Source: Brevundimonas sp. (GTDB lineage Bacteria > Pseudomonadota > Alphaproteobacteria > Caulobacterales > Caulobacteraceae). Taken from it: 64,000 bases of DNA. The notes below the pieces were generated by a model, which saw only the letters and a program-made list of their open reading frames with translations, had not been told where the DNA came from and made no database searches. The position numbers and the translations under genes are program-made. Positions 25,430 to 36,990 of this stretch are shown one piece after another. The stretch spans positions 1 to 64,000 of the forward strand of contig NZ_SDZL01000003.1 of NCBI RefSeq assembly GCF_004210735.1. The letters are read 5' to 3'. Positions within the stretch are counted from its first letter, which is position 1. Each line of letters begins with the position of its first letter.

Positions 25430-26005
25430 ATGTCCGACACCGCTCCCACCTGCACTGCCTTCTCCGGCGCCCGACGTCTGGCGACCGGAACCTCGGTCGA
25501 GGTCGCGACCGCCGCAAAGGCTGCGCATGACGCTGGTCAGCCGGTGCTGGTTTTCTCCGACGCTGATGCGCGTGCGGTTGAGTTCGACCTGCGCGGCGAC
25601 CTGTCTGACGTGCTGGCGCGATTGCAGCCTGTCGCGGTCGAGAAGCGCGGGCCGGGCCGCCCCAAACTGGGCGTCGCAGCGCGCGAGGTGACGCTGTTGC
25701 CGCGCCACTGGGACTGGCTGGCGTCCCAGCCGGGCGGGGCCTCGGTCACCCTGCGCAAGCTGGTCGAGGGCGCATTGCGCGACGCCCAGGGACCGGACCG
25801 CGCGCGTCTGGCCAAGGAGGCGGCCTATCGCTTCATGACCGCCGTCGGCGGCGATCTGCCCGGTTATGAACAGGCGACCCGCGTCCTGTTCGCCGGCGAC
25901 TGGACCGCCTTTGACGACGCCGTCGCCGACTGGCCCGCCGACGTGCGCGAGCATGCGCAGCGCCTGGCCGGGCCGGGCTGGCGCAATGGCCAGGGGCGGC
26001 CCTGA
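25430..26005 (+). CDS. DUF2239 family protein
   Basis: 191 residues. FSGARRLATGTSVEVATAAKAAHDAGQPVLVFSDADARAVEFDLRGD at the N-terminus, a GPGRPKLGVAAREVTLLPRHWDWLASQPGGASVTLRKLVEGALR central block, and a C-terminal YRFMTAVGGDLPGYEQATRVLFAGDWTAFDDAVADWPADVREHA region. These are the conserved blocks of DUF2239. GRPKLGV followed by E-V-T-L-L-P-R-H-W-x-WL is reminiscent of a small DNA-binding ribbon-helix-helix region (inference), and the gene sits behind a palindromic operator, so autoregulation is a possibility. Function otherwise unknown. Confidence 0.85.
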   Translation: MSDTAPTCTAFSGARRLATGTSVEVATAAKAAHDAGQPVLVFSDADARAVEFDLRGDLSDVLARLQPVAVEKRGPGRPKLGVAAREVTLLPRHWDWLASQPGGASVTLRKLVEGALRDAQGPDRARLAKEAAYRFMTAVGGDLPGYEQATRVLFAGDWTAFDDAVADWPADVREHAQRLAGPGWRNGQGRP

Positions 26006-26006
26006 T

Positions 26007-26155
26007 CCTTCTCCCCTCGGGGGAGAAGGTGGGCGCCGGAGGCGCTCGGATGAGGGGGCTCTGTCAGCGGCAGGACGGCAGGCGATGAGCATGGGGCCAA
26101 CCGCCCCCTCATCCGTCATGCTGCGCAAGCCACCTTCTCCCCCGAGGGGAGAAGG
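26007..26155. repeat. MITE/REPIN-like element, copy 2
   Basis: Same order as copy 1: CCTTCTCCCC-TC-GGGGGAGAAGG, TGGGCGCCGGAGGCGCTCGGATGAGGGGG, core (CTCTGTCAGCGGCAGGACGG...GGGGCCAACC), mirror arm ending CCCCCGAGGGGAGAAGG. It fills almost all of the gap between convergent DUF2239 and topA. Confidence 0.85.
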
Positions 26156-26158
26156 GGA

Positions 26159-28780
26159 TTACTCGGCCTTCTTCTTCGCCGGAGCCTTCTTCGCCGCCGG
26201 CTTCTTCGCGGTGGCCTTCTTGGCTGCTGGCTTCTTGGCGGCGGCCGGATTCTTCGCCGCCGCCTTCTTGGCCTTGGGTGCTGCGCCCGCCTTGGCGGCC
26301 AGCAGGGGCAGGGCGTCTTCCAGCGTCAGATCCTCGGGCGCCGTGCCCTTGGGCAGGGTGGCGTTGATCTTGCCGGACTTCACATAGGGGCCGAAGCGGC
26401 CGGCCATGACGTGGATCGGCTCACCCGTCTCCGGGTGGGCGCCCAGATCCTTCAGCGGGGCGGTGGCTGCGCCACGCCCGGCCCGACCGGCGCGCTTTTC
26501 CGCCAGCAGGGCGACGGCGCGGTTCAGGCCGACCTCGAACACCTCGTCGATGTCCGAGACGTTGGCATAGGTCCCGGCGTGCTGGACGAACGGGCCATAG
26601 CGGCCCAGGCCCGCCGTAATCGGCTTGCCGTCCTCGGGGTGAACGCCCACCTCGCGGGGCAGGCTCAACAGGCGAACGGCCTGTTCCAGCGTCAGCGTCG
26701 CGGGCGACCAACCCTTGGGCAGGGACGAGCGTTTCGGCTTGTCGGCGCCCGGCTCGGCCGCGGTTTCGACATAGGGTCCAAAGCGGCCGATCTTCAGCGC
26801 GACCGGCTGGCCGGTCGCCGGATCAACGCCCAGATCACGGTCGGACCCGGCGTCCTCGGCGTTGGCGCCGCCGCCAAAGCCGCGCGTGTAGCGGCATTCG
26901 GGATAATTGGAGCAGCCGATGAAGGACGACTTCATCTTGAAGCTGGCCTTCAGATGCAGCCGGCCCGTGCCGCAGACGGGGCAGAGCCGCGGGTCCGACC
27001 CGTCAGCCTTGTCCGGGAACAGGAAGGGGCCGATCGCCTCATCCAGTTGATCGATCACGCCCTGGCGCGCCAGCACGGCGTCCGTGGCGGGTTTCAGCTT
27101 GGACCAGAAGTCGCGCAGCAGCACCTTCCAGTCCAGCTGCCCCTCGGACACTTCGTCCAGCTGTCCTTCCAGATCGGCCGTGAAGTCATATTCGACCCAC
27201 TGGGCGAAGAACTCCTCCAGGAAGGCGGTGACCAGCCGGCCGTTGTCCTCGGGATAGAAGCGGTTCTTGTCCATGCGGACGTATTCGCGGTCGCGCAGGG
27301 TCGTCAGGATCGAGGCATAGGTCGATGGACGGCCGATCCCCAGCTCTTCCAGCTTCTTGACCAGGGTCGCTTCCGAGAAGCGCGGCGGCGGTTCGGTGAA
27401 ATGCTGGTCGGTGCGGATGGCCTCGACCCTGGCCTTGGCGCCTTCCTTCAGCGCGGGCAGGCGGCCGCCGTCGTCATCCTCGTCCTCGGACCCTTTCTGC
27501 TTTTCGTCGCGGCCTTCTTCATAGGCGGCGATGAAGCCGTCGAAGGCGACGACCTGGCCAGTGGCGCGCAGGCCGGTCTTGCCGTCAGGCGTCTCGATCT
27601 CGACCGAGGTGCGGTCCAGACGTGCCGATTCCATCTGCGAGGCGATCATCCGCTTCCAGATCAGTTCATACAGACGCTGCAGGTCGGGATCGATGCGCAG
27701 GCTGTCGGGATGGCGCGTCAGATTGGTCGGGCGGATCGCCTCGTGCGCTTCCTGGGCGTTCTTGGCCTTGGTCTTGTAGTAGCGCGGCTCGGCCGGGACA
27801 TAGGCGGGGCCAAAGCGGTCGGCGATGACCTGACGCGCCTGGGCGATCCCTTCGGGGCTGACGAACAGGCCGTCGGTCCGCATATAGGTGATCAGGCCGC
27901 CGGTATCGTCGACGCCTTCATACAGCTTCTGCGCCGCCTGCATGGTGCGCTGGGCGGTGAAGCCCAGCTTGCGCGAGGCTTCCTGTTGAAGGGTCGAGGT
28001 GGTGAAGGGCGGGGCGGGGGACCGCCTGGCCGGCTTCTTCTCGACCGACTTGATGGTGAAGTCGCCAGCGTTGATGGCGGCGCGCGCGGCGCCGGCCATG
28101 GCTTCCGAGACGATGTCCAGACGCTGGACCCGCTTGCCGTCATGCTTGACCAGCCGCGCGGTGAAAGGGGGGCTGTCGGCGATCAGATCGGCCTCGACCG
28201 ACCAGTACTCCTGGGCCCTGAACCGTTCGATCTCCAGTTCGCGATCGACGACGATACGCAGGGCGACGGACTGCACCCGTCCGGCCGAGCGAGCGCCCGG
28301 CAGCTTGCGCCACAGCACCGGCGACAGGTTGAAACCCACCAGATAGTCCAGCGCGCGCCGCGCCAGATAGGCCTCGACCAGCTCCATATCCAGCTGACGC
28401 GGCTGGGCCATGGCCTCCAGCACGGCGGACTTGGTAATGGCGTTGAAGGTGACGCGCTGCACGTCGGTGTCCTTCAGCGCCTTTTTCTTGTTCAGCACCT
28501 CTAGCACGTGCCAGCTGATCGCCTCGCCCTCACGGTCGGGGTCGGTGGCCAGGATGACGCGGTCGGCGGCCTTGGCGGCCTCGGCGATCTCGCTCATCCG
28601 CTTGGACGCCTTGACGTCGATCTCCCATTGCATGGCGAAATCGTCGTCGGGCAGGACCGATCCGTCCTTTGACGGCAGGTCGCGGATGTGCCCGTACGAC
28701 GCCAGAACCTTGTAGTCCGGGCCCAGGTATTTGTTGATGGTCTTGGCCTTGGCCGGGCTCTCGACGATGACGAGGTTCAT
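26159..28780 (-). CDS. topA: DNA topoisomerase I
   Basis: 873 residues from ATG 28780; the track ORF adds 32 upstream residues that are rejected. Toprim domain: NLVIVESPAKAKTINKYLG and ILATDPDREGEAISWHV. Active-site Tyr is in GLITYMRTDG. A zinc ribbon (CPVCGTGRLHLKASFKMKSSFIGCSNYPEC) and then three C-terminal repeats (LGVDPATGQPVALKIGRFGPYVE and two similar) are followed by a Lys/Ala/Pro tail (KKAAAKNPAAAKKPAAKK...), histone H1-like. It relaxes negative supercoils. The tail is common in alphaproteobacterial enzymes and probably aids DNA binding. Confidence 0.96.
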   Translation of the reverse strand: MNLVIVESPAKAKTINKYLGPDYKVLASYGHIRDLPSKDGSVLPDDDFAMQWEIDVKASKRMSEIAEAAKAADRVILATDPDREGEAISWHVLEVLNKKKALKDTDVQRVTFNAITKSAVLEAMAQPRQLDMELVEAYLARRALDYLVGFNLSPVLWRKLPGARSAGRVQSVALRIVVDRELEIERFRAQEYWSVEADLIADSPPFTARLVKHDGKRVQRLDIVSEAMAGAARAAINAGDFTIKSVEKKPARRSPAPPFTTSTLQQEASRKLGFTAQRTMQAAQKLYEGVDDTGGLITYMRTDGLFVSPEGIAQARQVIADRFGPAYVPAEPRYYKTKAKNAQEAHEAIRPTNLTRHPDSLRIDPDLQRLYELIWKRMIASQMESARLDRTSVEIETPDGKTGLRATGQVVAFDGFIAAYEEGRDEKQKGSEDEDDDGGRLPALKEGAKARVEAIRTDQHFTEPPPRFSEATLVKKLEELGIGRPSTYASILTTLRDREYVRMDKNRFYPEDNGRLVTAFLEEFFAQWVEYDFTADLEGQLDEVSEGQLDWKVLLRDFWSKLKPATDAVLARQGVIDQLDEAIGPFLFPDKADGSDPRLCPVCGTGRLHLKASFKMKSSFIGCSNYPECRYTRGFGGGANAEDAGSDRDLGVDPATGQPVALKIGRFGPYVETAAEPGADKPKRSSLPKGWSPATLTLEQAVRLLSLPREVGVHPEDGKPITAGLGRYGPFVQHAGTYANVSDIDEVFEVGLNRAVALLAEKRAGRAGRGAATAPLKDLGAHPETGEPIHVMAGRFGPYVKSGKINATLPKGTAPEDLTLEDALPLLAAKAGAAPKAKKAAAKNPAAAKKPAAKKATAKKPAAKKAPAKKKAE

Positions 28781-28936
28781 GGGGCGCCGCTTGTTAGGAA
28801 GGGGCGCGAACGTGGTTGGCCAGCGGCGCCATGTCAATGAGCCCCGGAACGTCGCGGCTGACCGCAAGCTGTTCACGCCCTGTTGTGCACCTATAGATTG
28901 TTATTTATGCTGATGTAACCAGAGCGGGAGCAAGGC

Positions 28937-29155
28937 ATGCCAAACGGCGCGAGTGGACACGAACAGGTTGCGACCCCGACTGACCGGCGGGGCGCCGGAA
29001 CGCCCCACGCCGACGACTATCCGGTGCGCGAATACATCTGCGCCATGGCGCAGGAACTGGCCCGGATGGCGCGGTGGGATGGCGACGGCGGCCTCGGCGA
29101 TCTTCTGGACGAGGCCGCGCGCCGGGCCGACAACCCGCCCAAGACCCGCAGCTAG
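28937..29155 (+). CDS. Small conserved hypothetical protein
   Basis: 72 residues from ATG 28937 with GGGAG upstream and an AT-rich leader (TATAGATTGTTATTTATGCTG). Hydrophilic, no signal or membrane segment. The C-terminal half (YPVREYICAMAQELARMARWDGDGGLGDLLDEAARRA) looks like a small amphipathic helical unit. I do not recognise the family. It is convergent with dprA and the two stops interlock in CTAG, which supports it being a true gene. Confidence 0.65.
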   Translation: MPNGASGHEQVATPTDRRGAGTPHADDYPVREYICAMAQELARMARWDGDGGLGDLLDEAARRADNPPKTRS

Positions 29156-30237
29156 AGCGAGGCCAGGCCGCCCGACAGCAGGGTCGCTCGCCCGGCCAGG
29201 CTCAACTCCAGCAGGGCCGCCGCGACCTCGGCCACGGGCCGGTTCAGCGCCCGCGCCAGTTCGTCGCGCGGCGTCGGGGTGGGCGACAGCAGGGCCGCGA
29301 CCGCCTCGATCAGCGCGTCATCCAGATCGTCGGGCGAGGCGTCGAACACGCTGTCGTCCGCCGGCTCTCGCAGCGTCCTCAGGGTCGAGAAGGCCCGCTC
29401 CACATCCTCCAACCCCTCGCACAGGATCGCGCCCTGCCGCAGCAGGTCGTTCGGCCCGCGCGAGCGGGGGTCTAGCGGCGATCCCGGCACGGCGAACACA
29501 TCGCGCCCCTGTTCCGCCGCCAGCCGGGCGGTGATCAGCGAGCCTGAGCGGATCTCGGCCTCGACCACGATCACGCCGCGCGACAGGCCCGATATGATGC
29601 GGTTGCGGCGCGGGAAGTCGCGCGCCTGGGCCCGCGCGCCCATCAGATTTTCAGACACGACGCAGCCGCCCTGGGCGATCTGGCGATACAGGTCGGCGTT
29701 GTCGGGCGGGTAGATGTCGTCCACCCCGCCGCCCAGCACGGCGACCGTGCCGGTGGGCAGGGCGCCCAGATGCGCCGCCGCATCGACGCCGCGCGCCAGA
29801 CCCGACACGACCACATGACCCGCCTCGCCCAGTTGCTGGGCCAATCCGCGCGCAATACGCTGGCCACCGGCCGAGGCCACGCGCGCGCCCACCATGGCGA
29901 TACAGGGCCGCGCCATCAGACTGACGTCCCCCAGCGCCCACAGCACAGGCGGCGGCGGATCCACGGCGGCCAGCGGCGTCGGATAGGCCGCGTCGCCCAG
30001 CAGCACCAGATGCGCGCCCGCTTTGTCTCCGGCCGCCAGCTCGGCCTCGATGCGCCCCGCATCCGCCAGCGAATAGCCGGCCCCGCCGCCGCGCCGCACC
30101 AGGTCGGGCAAGGCCTCGACCGCGCGCACGCCCGTGCCGAACCGTTGCAACAGCTGGGAAAAGGCGACCGGGCCGATCCGGTCGGTGCGGGCCAGCCGAA
30201 GCCGGGCGAAACGCTCGGCGTCGGACAGGGGGGTCAA
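29152..30237 (-). CDS. dprA: DNA-processing protein DprA
   Basis: 361 residues. The start is TTG at 30237, overlapping the plsY TGA as TTGA, with AAGG just upstream. SAM-like N-terminal domain, then the Rossmann-like DprA core: [68 protein letters not shown]-like [56 protein letters not shown]-terminal winged-helix-like part is present. It loads RecA on incoming single-stranded DNA during natural transformation. Cytoplasmic. Confidence 0.94.
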   Translation of the reverse strand: MTPLSDAERFARLRLARTDRIGPVAFSQLLQRFGTGVRAVEALPDLVRRGGGAGYSLADAGRIEAELAAGDKAGAHLVLLGDAAYPTPLAAVDPPPPVLWALGDVSLMARPCIAMVGARVASAGGQRIARGLAQQLGEAGHVVVSGLARGVDAAAHLGALPTGTVAVLGGGVDDIYPPDNADLYRQIAQGGCVVSENLMGARAQARDFPRRNRIISGLSRGVIVVEAEIRSGSLITARLAAEQGRDVFAVPGSPLDPRSRGPNDLLRQGAILCEGLEDVERAFSTLRTLREPADDSVFDASPDDLDDALIEAVAALLSPTPTPRDELARALNRPVAEVAAALLELSLAGRATLLSGGLASL

Positions 30238-30872
30238 GCCTTCCTGGCCCCGATGCGCGGCTCCTGGCCCTTCAGCAGCCGGGCGATGTTCTCATGGTGC
30301 CGGATATAGATCAGCACGGCGGTGAACACGCTCAACACGAAGATCGGCGCGGGGGCGGGCAGGGCCAGCGCCGCCAGCGGCAGCAGGGCATAGAAGGGCG
30401 TCGCGGCCGATGCGACCAGCGCCCCCAGCGACGAAATCCGGAACAGCAGGGCGGTCAGCAACCAGGTCGCCGCCGCCAGCAGGCCCAGCGGCCAGCACGC
30501 GGCCAGGATCAGGCCAAAGAAGGTCGCCACCCCCTTGCCGCCCTTGAACCCCAGCCAGACGGGGAACAGGTGACCCAGAAAGGCCGCGCCGCCGGCGATG
30601 GCGCCCGCGACTTCACTATTGAACAAATACCGGGCGATCAGCAGCGCCGCCGCGCCCTTGCCGGCGTCCAGCAGCAGGGTGGCCAGCGCCAGATCCTTGC
30701 GGCCGGTGCGCAGGACGTTGGTCGCCCCGATATTGCCAGAGCCGATATTGCGCACGTCCCCGGCGCCCGCTGCGCGGGTCAGGATCACGCCGAAAGGGAT
30801 CGAGCCGAGCAGATAGCCCCCGACGGCGACCAGTCCCAGCGTGCCGAGCGCTGGCGCGACCAGATCCTGCAC
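30234..30872 (-). CDS. plsY: Glycerol-3-phosphate acyltransferase PlsY
   Basis: 212 residues, polytopic inner-membrane enzyme. Conserved motif 1 [14 protein letters not shown], motif 2 [34 protein letters not shown] and motif 3 [24 protein letters not shown] are complete. It transfers the acyl group of acyl-phosphate to glycerol-3-phosphate, making lysophosphatidic acid. It sits between pyrC-like and dprA on the minus strand, overlapping dprA by four bases, an arrangement often seen in alphaproteobacteria. Confidence 0.95.
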   Translation of the reverse strand: MQDLVAPALGTLGLVAVGGYLLGSIPFGVILTRAAGAGDVRNIGSGNIGATNVLRTGRKDLALATLLLDAGKGAAALLIARYLFNSEVAGAIAGGAAFLGHLFPVWLGFKGGKGVATFFGLILAACWPLGLLAAATWLLTALLFRISSLGALVASAATPFYALLPLAALALPAPAPIFVLSVFTAVLIYIRHHENIARLLKGQEPRIGARKA

Positions 30873-30885
30873 GTGATTCGCTCCC

Positions 30886-32178
30886 CTAGCGTTGATCGTG
30901 GACGATGCGTCCGCCGACGACCGTGAGCAAGACCCTGCCTTGCAGACGCCGCCCGTCGAAGGGCGAGTTCTTGGACTTGGACTTCAGCGTCGCCGCATCG
31001 ATGACCACGGGGGCGTTCGGATCGAACAGGATCAGGTCCGCCGGGGCGTCCATCGCCAGCACCCCCGCATCCAGCCCCAGCAGGCCTGCCGGCCCCTGCG
31101 TCAGGGGGCGCAGCACGTCCAGCAGGTCCAGCCCGTGTTCGTGATGCAACGTCGTCAGGGCGGCGGGCAGCAGGGTCTCCAGACCCACGGCGCCGGGCGC
31201 CGCCTCGGCGAAGGGGCGGCGCTTGTTCTCGGCCGGTTCGGGGCAGTGGGCCGAGGTGATGACGTCGATCAGCCCCTCGCGCACCGCCTCGATCAGCGCC
31301 TGCCGGTCGGCCTCGGACCGCAGCGGTGGGTCCAGCCGGTAGAAGGTGCGATAGTCGCCGATGTCGATCTCGTTGAAGCACAGATGGTTGATCGAGGTTG
31401 AGGCCGCGACCTCCAGCCCCTTGCCCCGCGCCCGCGCCAGCGTGTCCAGCGCGCCCTCGGTCGAGATCTGATCGACCAGGAAGCGCGCGCCGGTCTGTTC
31501 GACCAGGGCCAGGTCGCGTTCCAGCTGGATACGCTCGGCGATGGCCGGGGCGGCGGGCAAACCCAGTCGCGTGGCCAGTTCGCCGCCGGTCGCCACCGCG
31601 CCGTCAGACAGCCACGGATCGGCCGGACGGCAGGCGATCAGGGCGTTGAAGGCGGCAGCATAGCTCATCACCCGCTGCAGGGTGCGGCTGTTGGCGATGA
31701 CCCGGTCGCCGTCGGTGAAATACAGGGCGCCCGCCTCATGCATCAGGCCGATCTCGGCCATGCGCTGGCCGTCGCGGCCTTGCGTCGCCGCGCCCGCCGC
31801 ACGGACGTTGACCAGATCCAGCGCCGCGCCGCGCCGCTGGATGTGGTCGATCAGGGCGGGATCATCGATGGCCGGATCGGTGTCCGGCTGGACCACGATG
31901 GTGGTGACGCCGCCCGCCGCCGCCGACAGGCTGGCCGACTTCAGCGTCTCCTTGGGTTCGTTCCCCGGCTCGCCGGTCTTGACCCGGATGTCGATCAGGC
32001 CCGGCGCCAGGCACAGGCCCTGCGCGTCGATGACCGTCACGCCCTCGGGCCGGGCTGTGGCCTGACCGCGAATGACCTGGGTGATGCGGCCATCCTGCAC
32101 CAGCACCGCGCCGGGGCCGTCATAGTCGGTCGCCGGGTCCAGCAGGCGGGCGTTGATGATGGCTAGAGCGGCGGTCAT
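30886..32178 (-). CDS. Non-catalytic dihydroorotase homologue (PyrC-prime type)
   Basis: 430 residues with the amidohydrolase fold and clear type I dihydroorotase similarity ([62 protein letters not shown]). The metal and substrate residues are lost: the usual HxH-x-RE is IRVKTGE, the later His positions are replaced ([20 protein letters not shown]), and the TDHAP catalytic Asp is Ala (TSAHCP). It therefore should not catalyse. In Pseudomonas a similar dead PyrC-prime is needed for assembly of aspartate carbamoyltransferase. Here it overlaps pyrB by ATGA, which fits a structural-subunit role. A true dihydroorotase would lie elsewhere. Confidence 0.85.
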   Translation of the reverse strand: MTAALAIINARLLDPATDYDGPGAVLVQDGRITQVIRGQATARPEGVTVIDAQGLCLAPGLIDIRVKTGEPGNEPKETLKSASLSAAAGGVTTIVVQPDTDPAIDDPALIDHIQRRGAALDLVNVRAAGAATQGRDGQRMAEIGLMHEAGALYFTDGDRVIANSRTLQRVMSYAAAFNALIACRPADPWLSDGAVATGGELATRLGLPAAPAIAERIQLERDLALVEQTGARFLVDQISTEGALDTLARARGKGLEVAASTSINHLCFNEIDIGDYRTFYRLDPPLRSEADRQALIEAVREGLIDVITSAHCPEPAENKRRPFAEAAPGAVGLETLLPAALTTLHHEHGLDLLDVLRPLTQGPAGLLGLDAGVLAMDAPADLILFDPNAPVVIDAATLKSKSKNSPFDGRRLQGRVLLTVVGGRIVHDQR

Positions 32179-33158
32179 GCGGCGCCTCCCGCGCGGCGGT
32201 AGGCCAGGGACGCCAGCACGGCCATGCGCGCGGCGACCCCCATCTCGACCTGATCCTGGATCAGCGACACCGACAGGTCGTCGGCCACGTCGGAATCGAT
32301 CTCGACCCCCCGGTTCATCGGACCGGGGTGCATCACCTTGGCGCCGGGTTTGGCCCAGGCCAGCTTTTCGCGATCCAGACCCCAGAAGCGGAAATATTCG
32401 CGCGTCGACGGGACCAGCGCGCCGGTCATCCGCTCCAGCTGAAGGCGCAGCATCATCACCACATCAACGCCTTGCAGGCCTTCCTTCATGTCATGGAAAA
32501 CCTCGCAGCCCCAGCGGTCGGCGTCGCCCGGCACCAGCGTCGGCGGCCCGATCAGGCGCACCCGCGCGCCCATCATCGACAGCAGCGCCACGTTCGAACG
32601 CGCCACCCGGCTGTGAGCCACGTCGCCGCAGATGGCGACCGTCAGGCTGGTCACATCGCCGAACGCGCGGCGCAGCGACAGCATGTCCAGCAGCGCCTGG
32701 GTCGGATGCTCATGCCGGCCGTCACCGGCGTTCACTACCGCACAGCCGACCTTTTGCGACAGCAGATCCACCGCGCCCGACGCGCCGTGCCGGACCACCA
32801 GGATTTCCGGCTTCATCGCGTTCAGCGTCACCGCCGTGTCGATCAGCGTCTCGCCCTTGGCGACGGACGAGGCGGACACCGGCATGGTCACCACGTCCGC
32901 GCCCAGCCGCTTGGCCGCGATCTCGAACGAGGAGCTGGTGCGGGTCGAGTTCTCGAAGAACAGGTTCACGACCGTCTGGCCGCGCATCAGGTCGACGCCC
33001 TTGGCCGACTGGCGGTTGAAGTCGACGAAGGCGTCGGCCAAGTCCAGAAGTTGCGGCGTGAACCAGGGGTTCAGATCCCCCGCCGACAGAAAGTGATCCT
33101 GCGGGAACGGGACCAGCCGCTCCTCAATGATTTCGGTGACGGGGGCGGCATGTGTCAT
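32175..33158 (-). CDS. pyrB: Aspartate carbamoyltransferase catalytic subunit
   Basis: 327 residues from ATG 33158; the 709-residue track ORF reads through the AEC gene out of frame. Carbamoyl-phosphate motif [31 protein letters not shown], and [11 protein letters not shown]. It condenses carbamoyl phosphate with aspartate in pyrimidine synthesis. No pyrI regulatory subunit is seen. The start of the dead dihydroorotase overlaps its stop by four bases, so a PyrB-PyrC-prime complex is likely. The signature residues are all present, so this subunit should be active. Confidence 0.95.
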   Translation of the reverse strand: MTHAAPVTEIIEERLVPFPQDHFLSAGDLNPWFTPQLLDLADAFVDFNRQSAKGVDLMRGQTVVNLFFENSTRTSSSFEIAAKRLGADVVTMPVSASSVAKGETLIDTAVTLNAMKPEILVVRHGASGAVDLLSQKVGCAVVNAGDGRHEHPTQALLDMLSLRRAFGDVTSLTVAICGDVAHSRVARSNVALLSMMGARVRLIGPPTLVPGDADRWGCEVFHDMKEGLQGVDVVMMLRLQLERMTGALVPSTREYFRFWGLDREKLAWAKPGAKVMHPGPMNRGVEIDSDVADDLSVSLIQDQVEMGVAARMAVLASLAYRRAGGAA

Positions 33159-33181
33159 CGAGACGCCGCTATAGGCGTGAT

Positions 33182-34105
33182 TCAGGCCAGATGGAACACC
33201 GCCAGCACCACGGGGATGCCGATGGCCGAAAAGACGGTCGTCAGGGCCACGATTCCGGCCATCAGCGGCGCGTCCCCGCCCATTTGCCGCGCCAGGATAT
33301 AGCTGGCCGCCGCGCCCGGCGCCGCGCCGCACAGCAGGGCGATGCCCTGGGCCGTCTGGTCGCCGCCGTACAGCAGGCACAGCCCCCACATCAGCGGCGG
33401 CGTGATCACCAGCTTGACGAAGGTCACGACGCCGATGGTCACGCGCTTGCGCGCCACCTCGCGGAAGCTCAGCCCGGCGCCCGCCACGATCAGGCCCAGC
33501 GGCAGGGCGCTGGCGCCCAGCAACTCCAGCGTTTCCGAAATCCCCGGCAGTCGCGGCACATGCAGCAGGTTCAGCGCCAGCCCGATCAGACAGGCCAGCA
33601 GGATCGGGTTCGACAGGATCGCCCGCGCCAGCGCCAGCGGCGAGGTCGACCGCTCGTCCGCTCCCCATTTGGCCAGCACGATGACGCACAGGATGTTGGT
33701 CGCCGGGATCATGGCCGCGATCACCACCGCCGCCAGCGCCAGCCCTTCGGGCCCATAGGTCGCCTGGATCACCGGCAGGAAGACAAAGCTGTTCCAGCGG
33801 GTCACGCCCTGGAACACGCTGGTGTAGGCCGGCCCGTCGATCGTCATAAGCGGCTTCAGCGCCAGGGTGATCGCCGCGATGATCAGCACCGTCGTCACGG
33901 CCGCCGCGCCCGCCGCACCGGCGCCCCCGCCCGAGATGTCGGCGTTCCAGATCGCCGGGATCAGGAAGCCGGGATACAGCACATGGATGGCCAGCTTCTC
34001 GACCGGCCGCCACGTCGCATCGGGCAGGAAGCCGGACGCTTTCAACCCGTAACCGATTACGATCAGGGCGAAGACGGGCAGAACGCCCGCGACGATGGCC
34101 AGCAT
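33182..34105 (-). CDS. AEC (auxin efflux carrier) family transporter
   Basis: 307 residues, about 10 membrane helices: [83 protein letters not shown] and others. The N-terminal [11 protein letters not shown], the NILCV block and the second-half [14 protein letters not shown] match the AEC family (PF03547), whose known members move malonate, malate or similar acids. Substrate unknown. Starts directly after ruvX, so it is probably co-transcribed with it. Confidence 0.88.
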   Translation of the reverse strand: MLAIVAGVLPVFALIVIGYGLKASGFLPDATWRPVEKLAIHVLYPGFLIPAIWNADISGGGAGAAGAAAVTTVLIIAAITLALKPLMTIDGPAYTSVFQGVTRWNSFVFLPVIQATYGPEGLALAAVVIAAMIPATNILCVIVLAKWGADERSTSPLALARAILSNPILLACLIGLALNLLHVPRLPGISETLELLGASALPLGLIVAGAGLSFREVARKRVTIGVVTFVKLVITPPLMWGLCLLYGGDQTAQGIALLCGAAPGAAASYILARQMGGDAPLMAGIVALTTVFSAIGIPVVLAVFHLA

Positions 34106-34570
34106 TCAGTCCCTCAAACGGTCCAGCGCGCCCTGCAGGATCCAGGCGGCGGCGGTGCGGTCCACCACCCCGGCGCGGCGCTTGCGGCTCAGGTCCAGCT
34201 CGTCGATCAGAAACCGCTCGACCGCACTGGTCGACAGCCGCTCGTCCTGGAAGGCGACATTGACCGGTCGGATGCGGTCCAGATTGCGGGCGAAGGCGCG
34301 GCACGACTGGGCGCGCGGTCCTTCGGATCCGTCCATGTTCATCGGCAAGCCGATGATCAGCGCCGAGATGTTACGCCCGTTCATGATCCGGAACAGGCTC
34401 TCGGCGTCTTGCGTGAACTTTGTTTTGCGGATCAACTCCAGCGGGCTGGCGATCATCCGGCTGGTGTCCGAGACGGCCACGCCGATCGTGTTCTCGCCGA
34501 TATCCAGCCCCAGCCAGGCGGTGTTCGGCGGGCAGGCGGCGGGAAGGTCGATCAGGTCGAGGACGGGCAC
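34106..34570 (-). CDS. ruvX: Putative Holliday junction resolvase / pre-16S rRNA nuclease (YqgF)
   Basis: 154 residues from GTG 34570. RNase H-like fold with [16 protein letters not shown] (first catalytic Asp), [37 protein letters not shown] (Glu), and [15 protein letters not shown] with the last catalytic Asp. It is the expected family length. Known roles are maturation of 16S rRNA 5' ends and, suggested, junction cleavage. It abuts the AEC gene with no gap. Confidence 0.92.
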   Translation of the reverse strand: MPVLDLIDLPAACPPNTAWLGLDIGENTIGVAVSDTSRMIASPLELIRKTKFTQDAESLFRIMNGRNISALIIGLPMNMDGSEGPRAQSCRAFARNLDRIRPVNVAFQDERLSTSAVERFLIDELDLSRKRRAGVVDRTAAAWILQGALDRLRD

Positions 34571-34621
34571 CGGCTGCGGTTACGGCCGCCACGTAGCGAA
34601 GTCAAAGGGATGGTGGGGTTG

Positions 34622-35140
34622 ATGATGCGTTCGATGCTGTTTCTGGCGATCCTTGTGGGGGCCTCGGCCTGCGATCAACTGGCCGCGCCCGTCCGGAAAT
34701 CGCCCCTGCCGCCGGTGGCCGCGCCGAACATTCCCCGACCGCTGACGGCGAGCGGCGCGCCCGTCACCCTGTCGCCCGCAGCCGCCAACAGGCAGGAAGC
34801 CGCCTCGGTCACCGAGGTGGTGGTGCTGCGTGGTCAGGGCGACACCACCATCAAACTGTTCGGTCTGGCGGGCGGCGACCCCGCCATGAACGGCCTGCAC
34901 ACCTATCTGGCGGTCTTCATCGATCCGGCCCAGGGCTGGCGCGTGTTCCAGATCGGCGACTTCCTGTCGTTCCGGGTCGTGGCCAGCTCGCCGGGTCGCG
35001 TCGATCTGGAGGTGCGTGAAAGCACTCACAACCCTGACACGGGCGTGATCGGTCAGGCGACGCGCCGGATGATCGTCGGCTTCGCGCGGGGGCCGCAGGG
35101 CGAACCGCCCGCGACGATCACCGTCACCCCCGCGCGATAA
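34622..35140 (+). CDS. Putative lipoprotein, unknown function
   Basis: 172 residues. Start taken at ATG 34622; 34610 and 34625 are alternatives, with GGGG lying 3-6 bases before the chosen pair. A short signal peptide (MRSMLFLAILVGASAC) has a lipobox-like Cys, then a Pro/Ala-rich stretch. The folded part (VTEVVVLRGQGDTTIKLFGLAGGDPAMNGLHTYLAVFIDPAQGWRVFQIGDFLSFRVV) is beta-rich. I do not recognise the family. It is upstream of gatC with about 73 bases between, probably independent. Confidence 0.7.
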   Translation: MMRSMLFLAILVGASACDQLAAPVRKSPLPPVAAPNIPRPLTASGAPVTLSPAAANRQEAASVTEVVVLRGQGDTTIKLFGLAGGDPAMNGLHTYLAVFIDPAQGWRVFQIGDFLSFRVVASSPGRVDLEVRESTHNPDTGVIGQATRRMIVGFARGPQGEPPATITVTPAR

Positions 35141-35213
35141 GTCGCATCTTCTTGTGAAACCGGGCTCGCGGGGCTAATCCCGGCGCCTGATCCTGTCACG
35201 TTTGGAGGGCCGC

Positions 35214-35501
35214 ATGGCCATCGACGCCGCGACGGTGCGCAAGGTCGCGCATCTCGCCCGCATCAAGACCCCCGAAGACCGCCTGGAGCCGCTGGCCCAG
35301 GAACTGAACGGCATCCTGAATTGGATCGAGCAGTTGAACGAGGTCGACATCCAGGGCGTCGAGCCGATGACCTCGAACGTCGCCCAGCCGATGCGCCTGC
35401 GCGACGACGTCGTCACCGACGGCGCCAAGGTGGACGCGATCCTGTCGAACGCGCCGAAGTCGGCTGACGGCTTCTTCGTCGTGCCCAAGGTGGTCGAGTA
35501 A
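35214..35501 (+). CDS. gatC: Asp-tRNA(Asn)/Glu-tRNA(Gln) amidotransferase subunit C
   Basis: 95 residues from ATG 35214 (GGAGGG upstream; the track start at 35202 lies in the ribosome site). MAIDAATVRKVAHLARI and ELNGILNWIEQLNEVDIQGVEPMTS are the GatC signature. It stabilises the GatAB pair and lets it bind misacylated tRNA. gatA follows 3 bases later; gatB is separated from gatA by an inserted DUF559 unit. Confidence 0.95.
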   Translation: MAIDAATVRKVAHLARIKTPEDRLEPLAQELNGILNWIEQLNEVDIQGVEPMTSNVAQPMRLRDDVVTDGAKVDAILSNAPKSADGFFVVPKVVE

Positions 35502-35504
35502 GCC

Positions 35505-36983
<1,479 letters not shown>

Positions 36984-36990
36984 TTTCCTG

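Noticed and set aside
26411-28504. 697-codon + strand ORF opposite topA
   Set aside because: Antisense shadow of a clear topoisomerase I gene.
33152-35140. 662-codon + strand ORF
   Set aside because: Its first part is a shadow of the AEC and ruvX genes; only the last 172 codons (lipoprotein) are supported.
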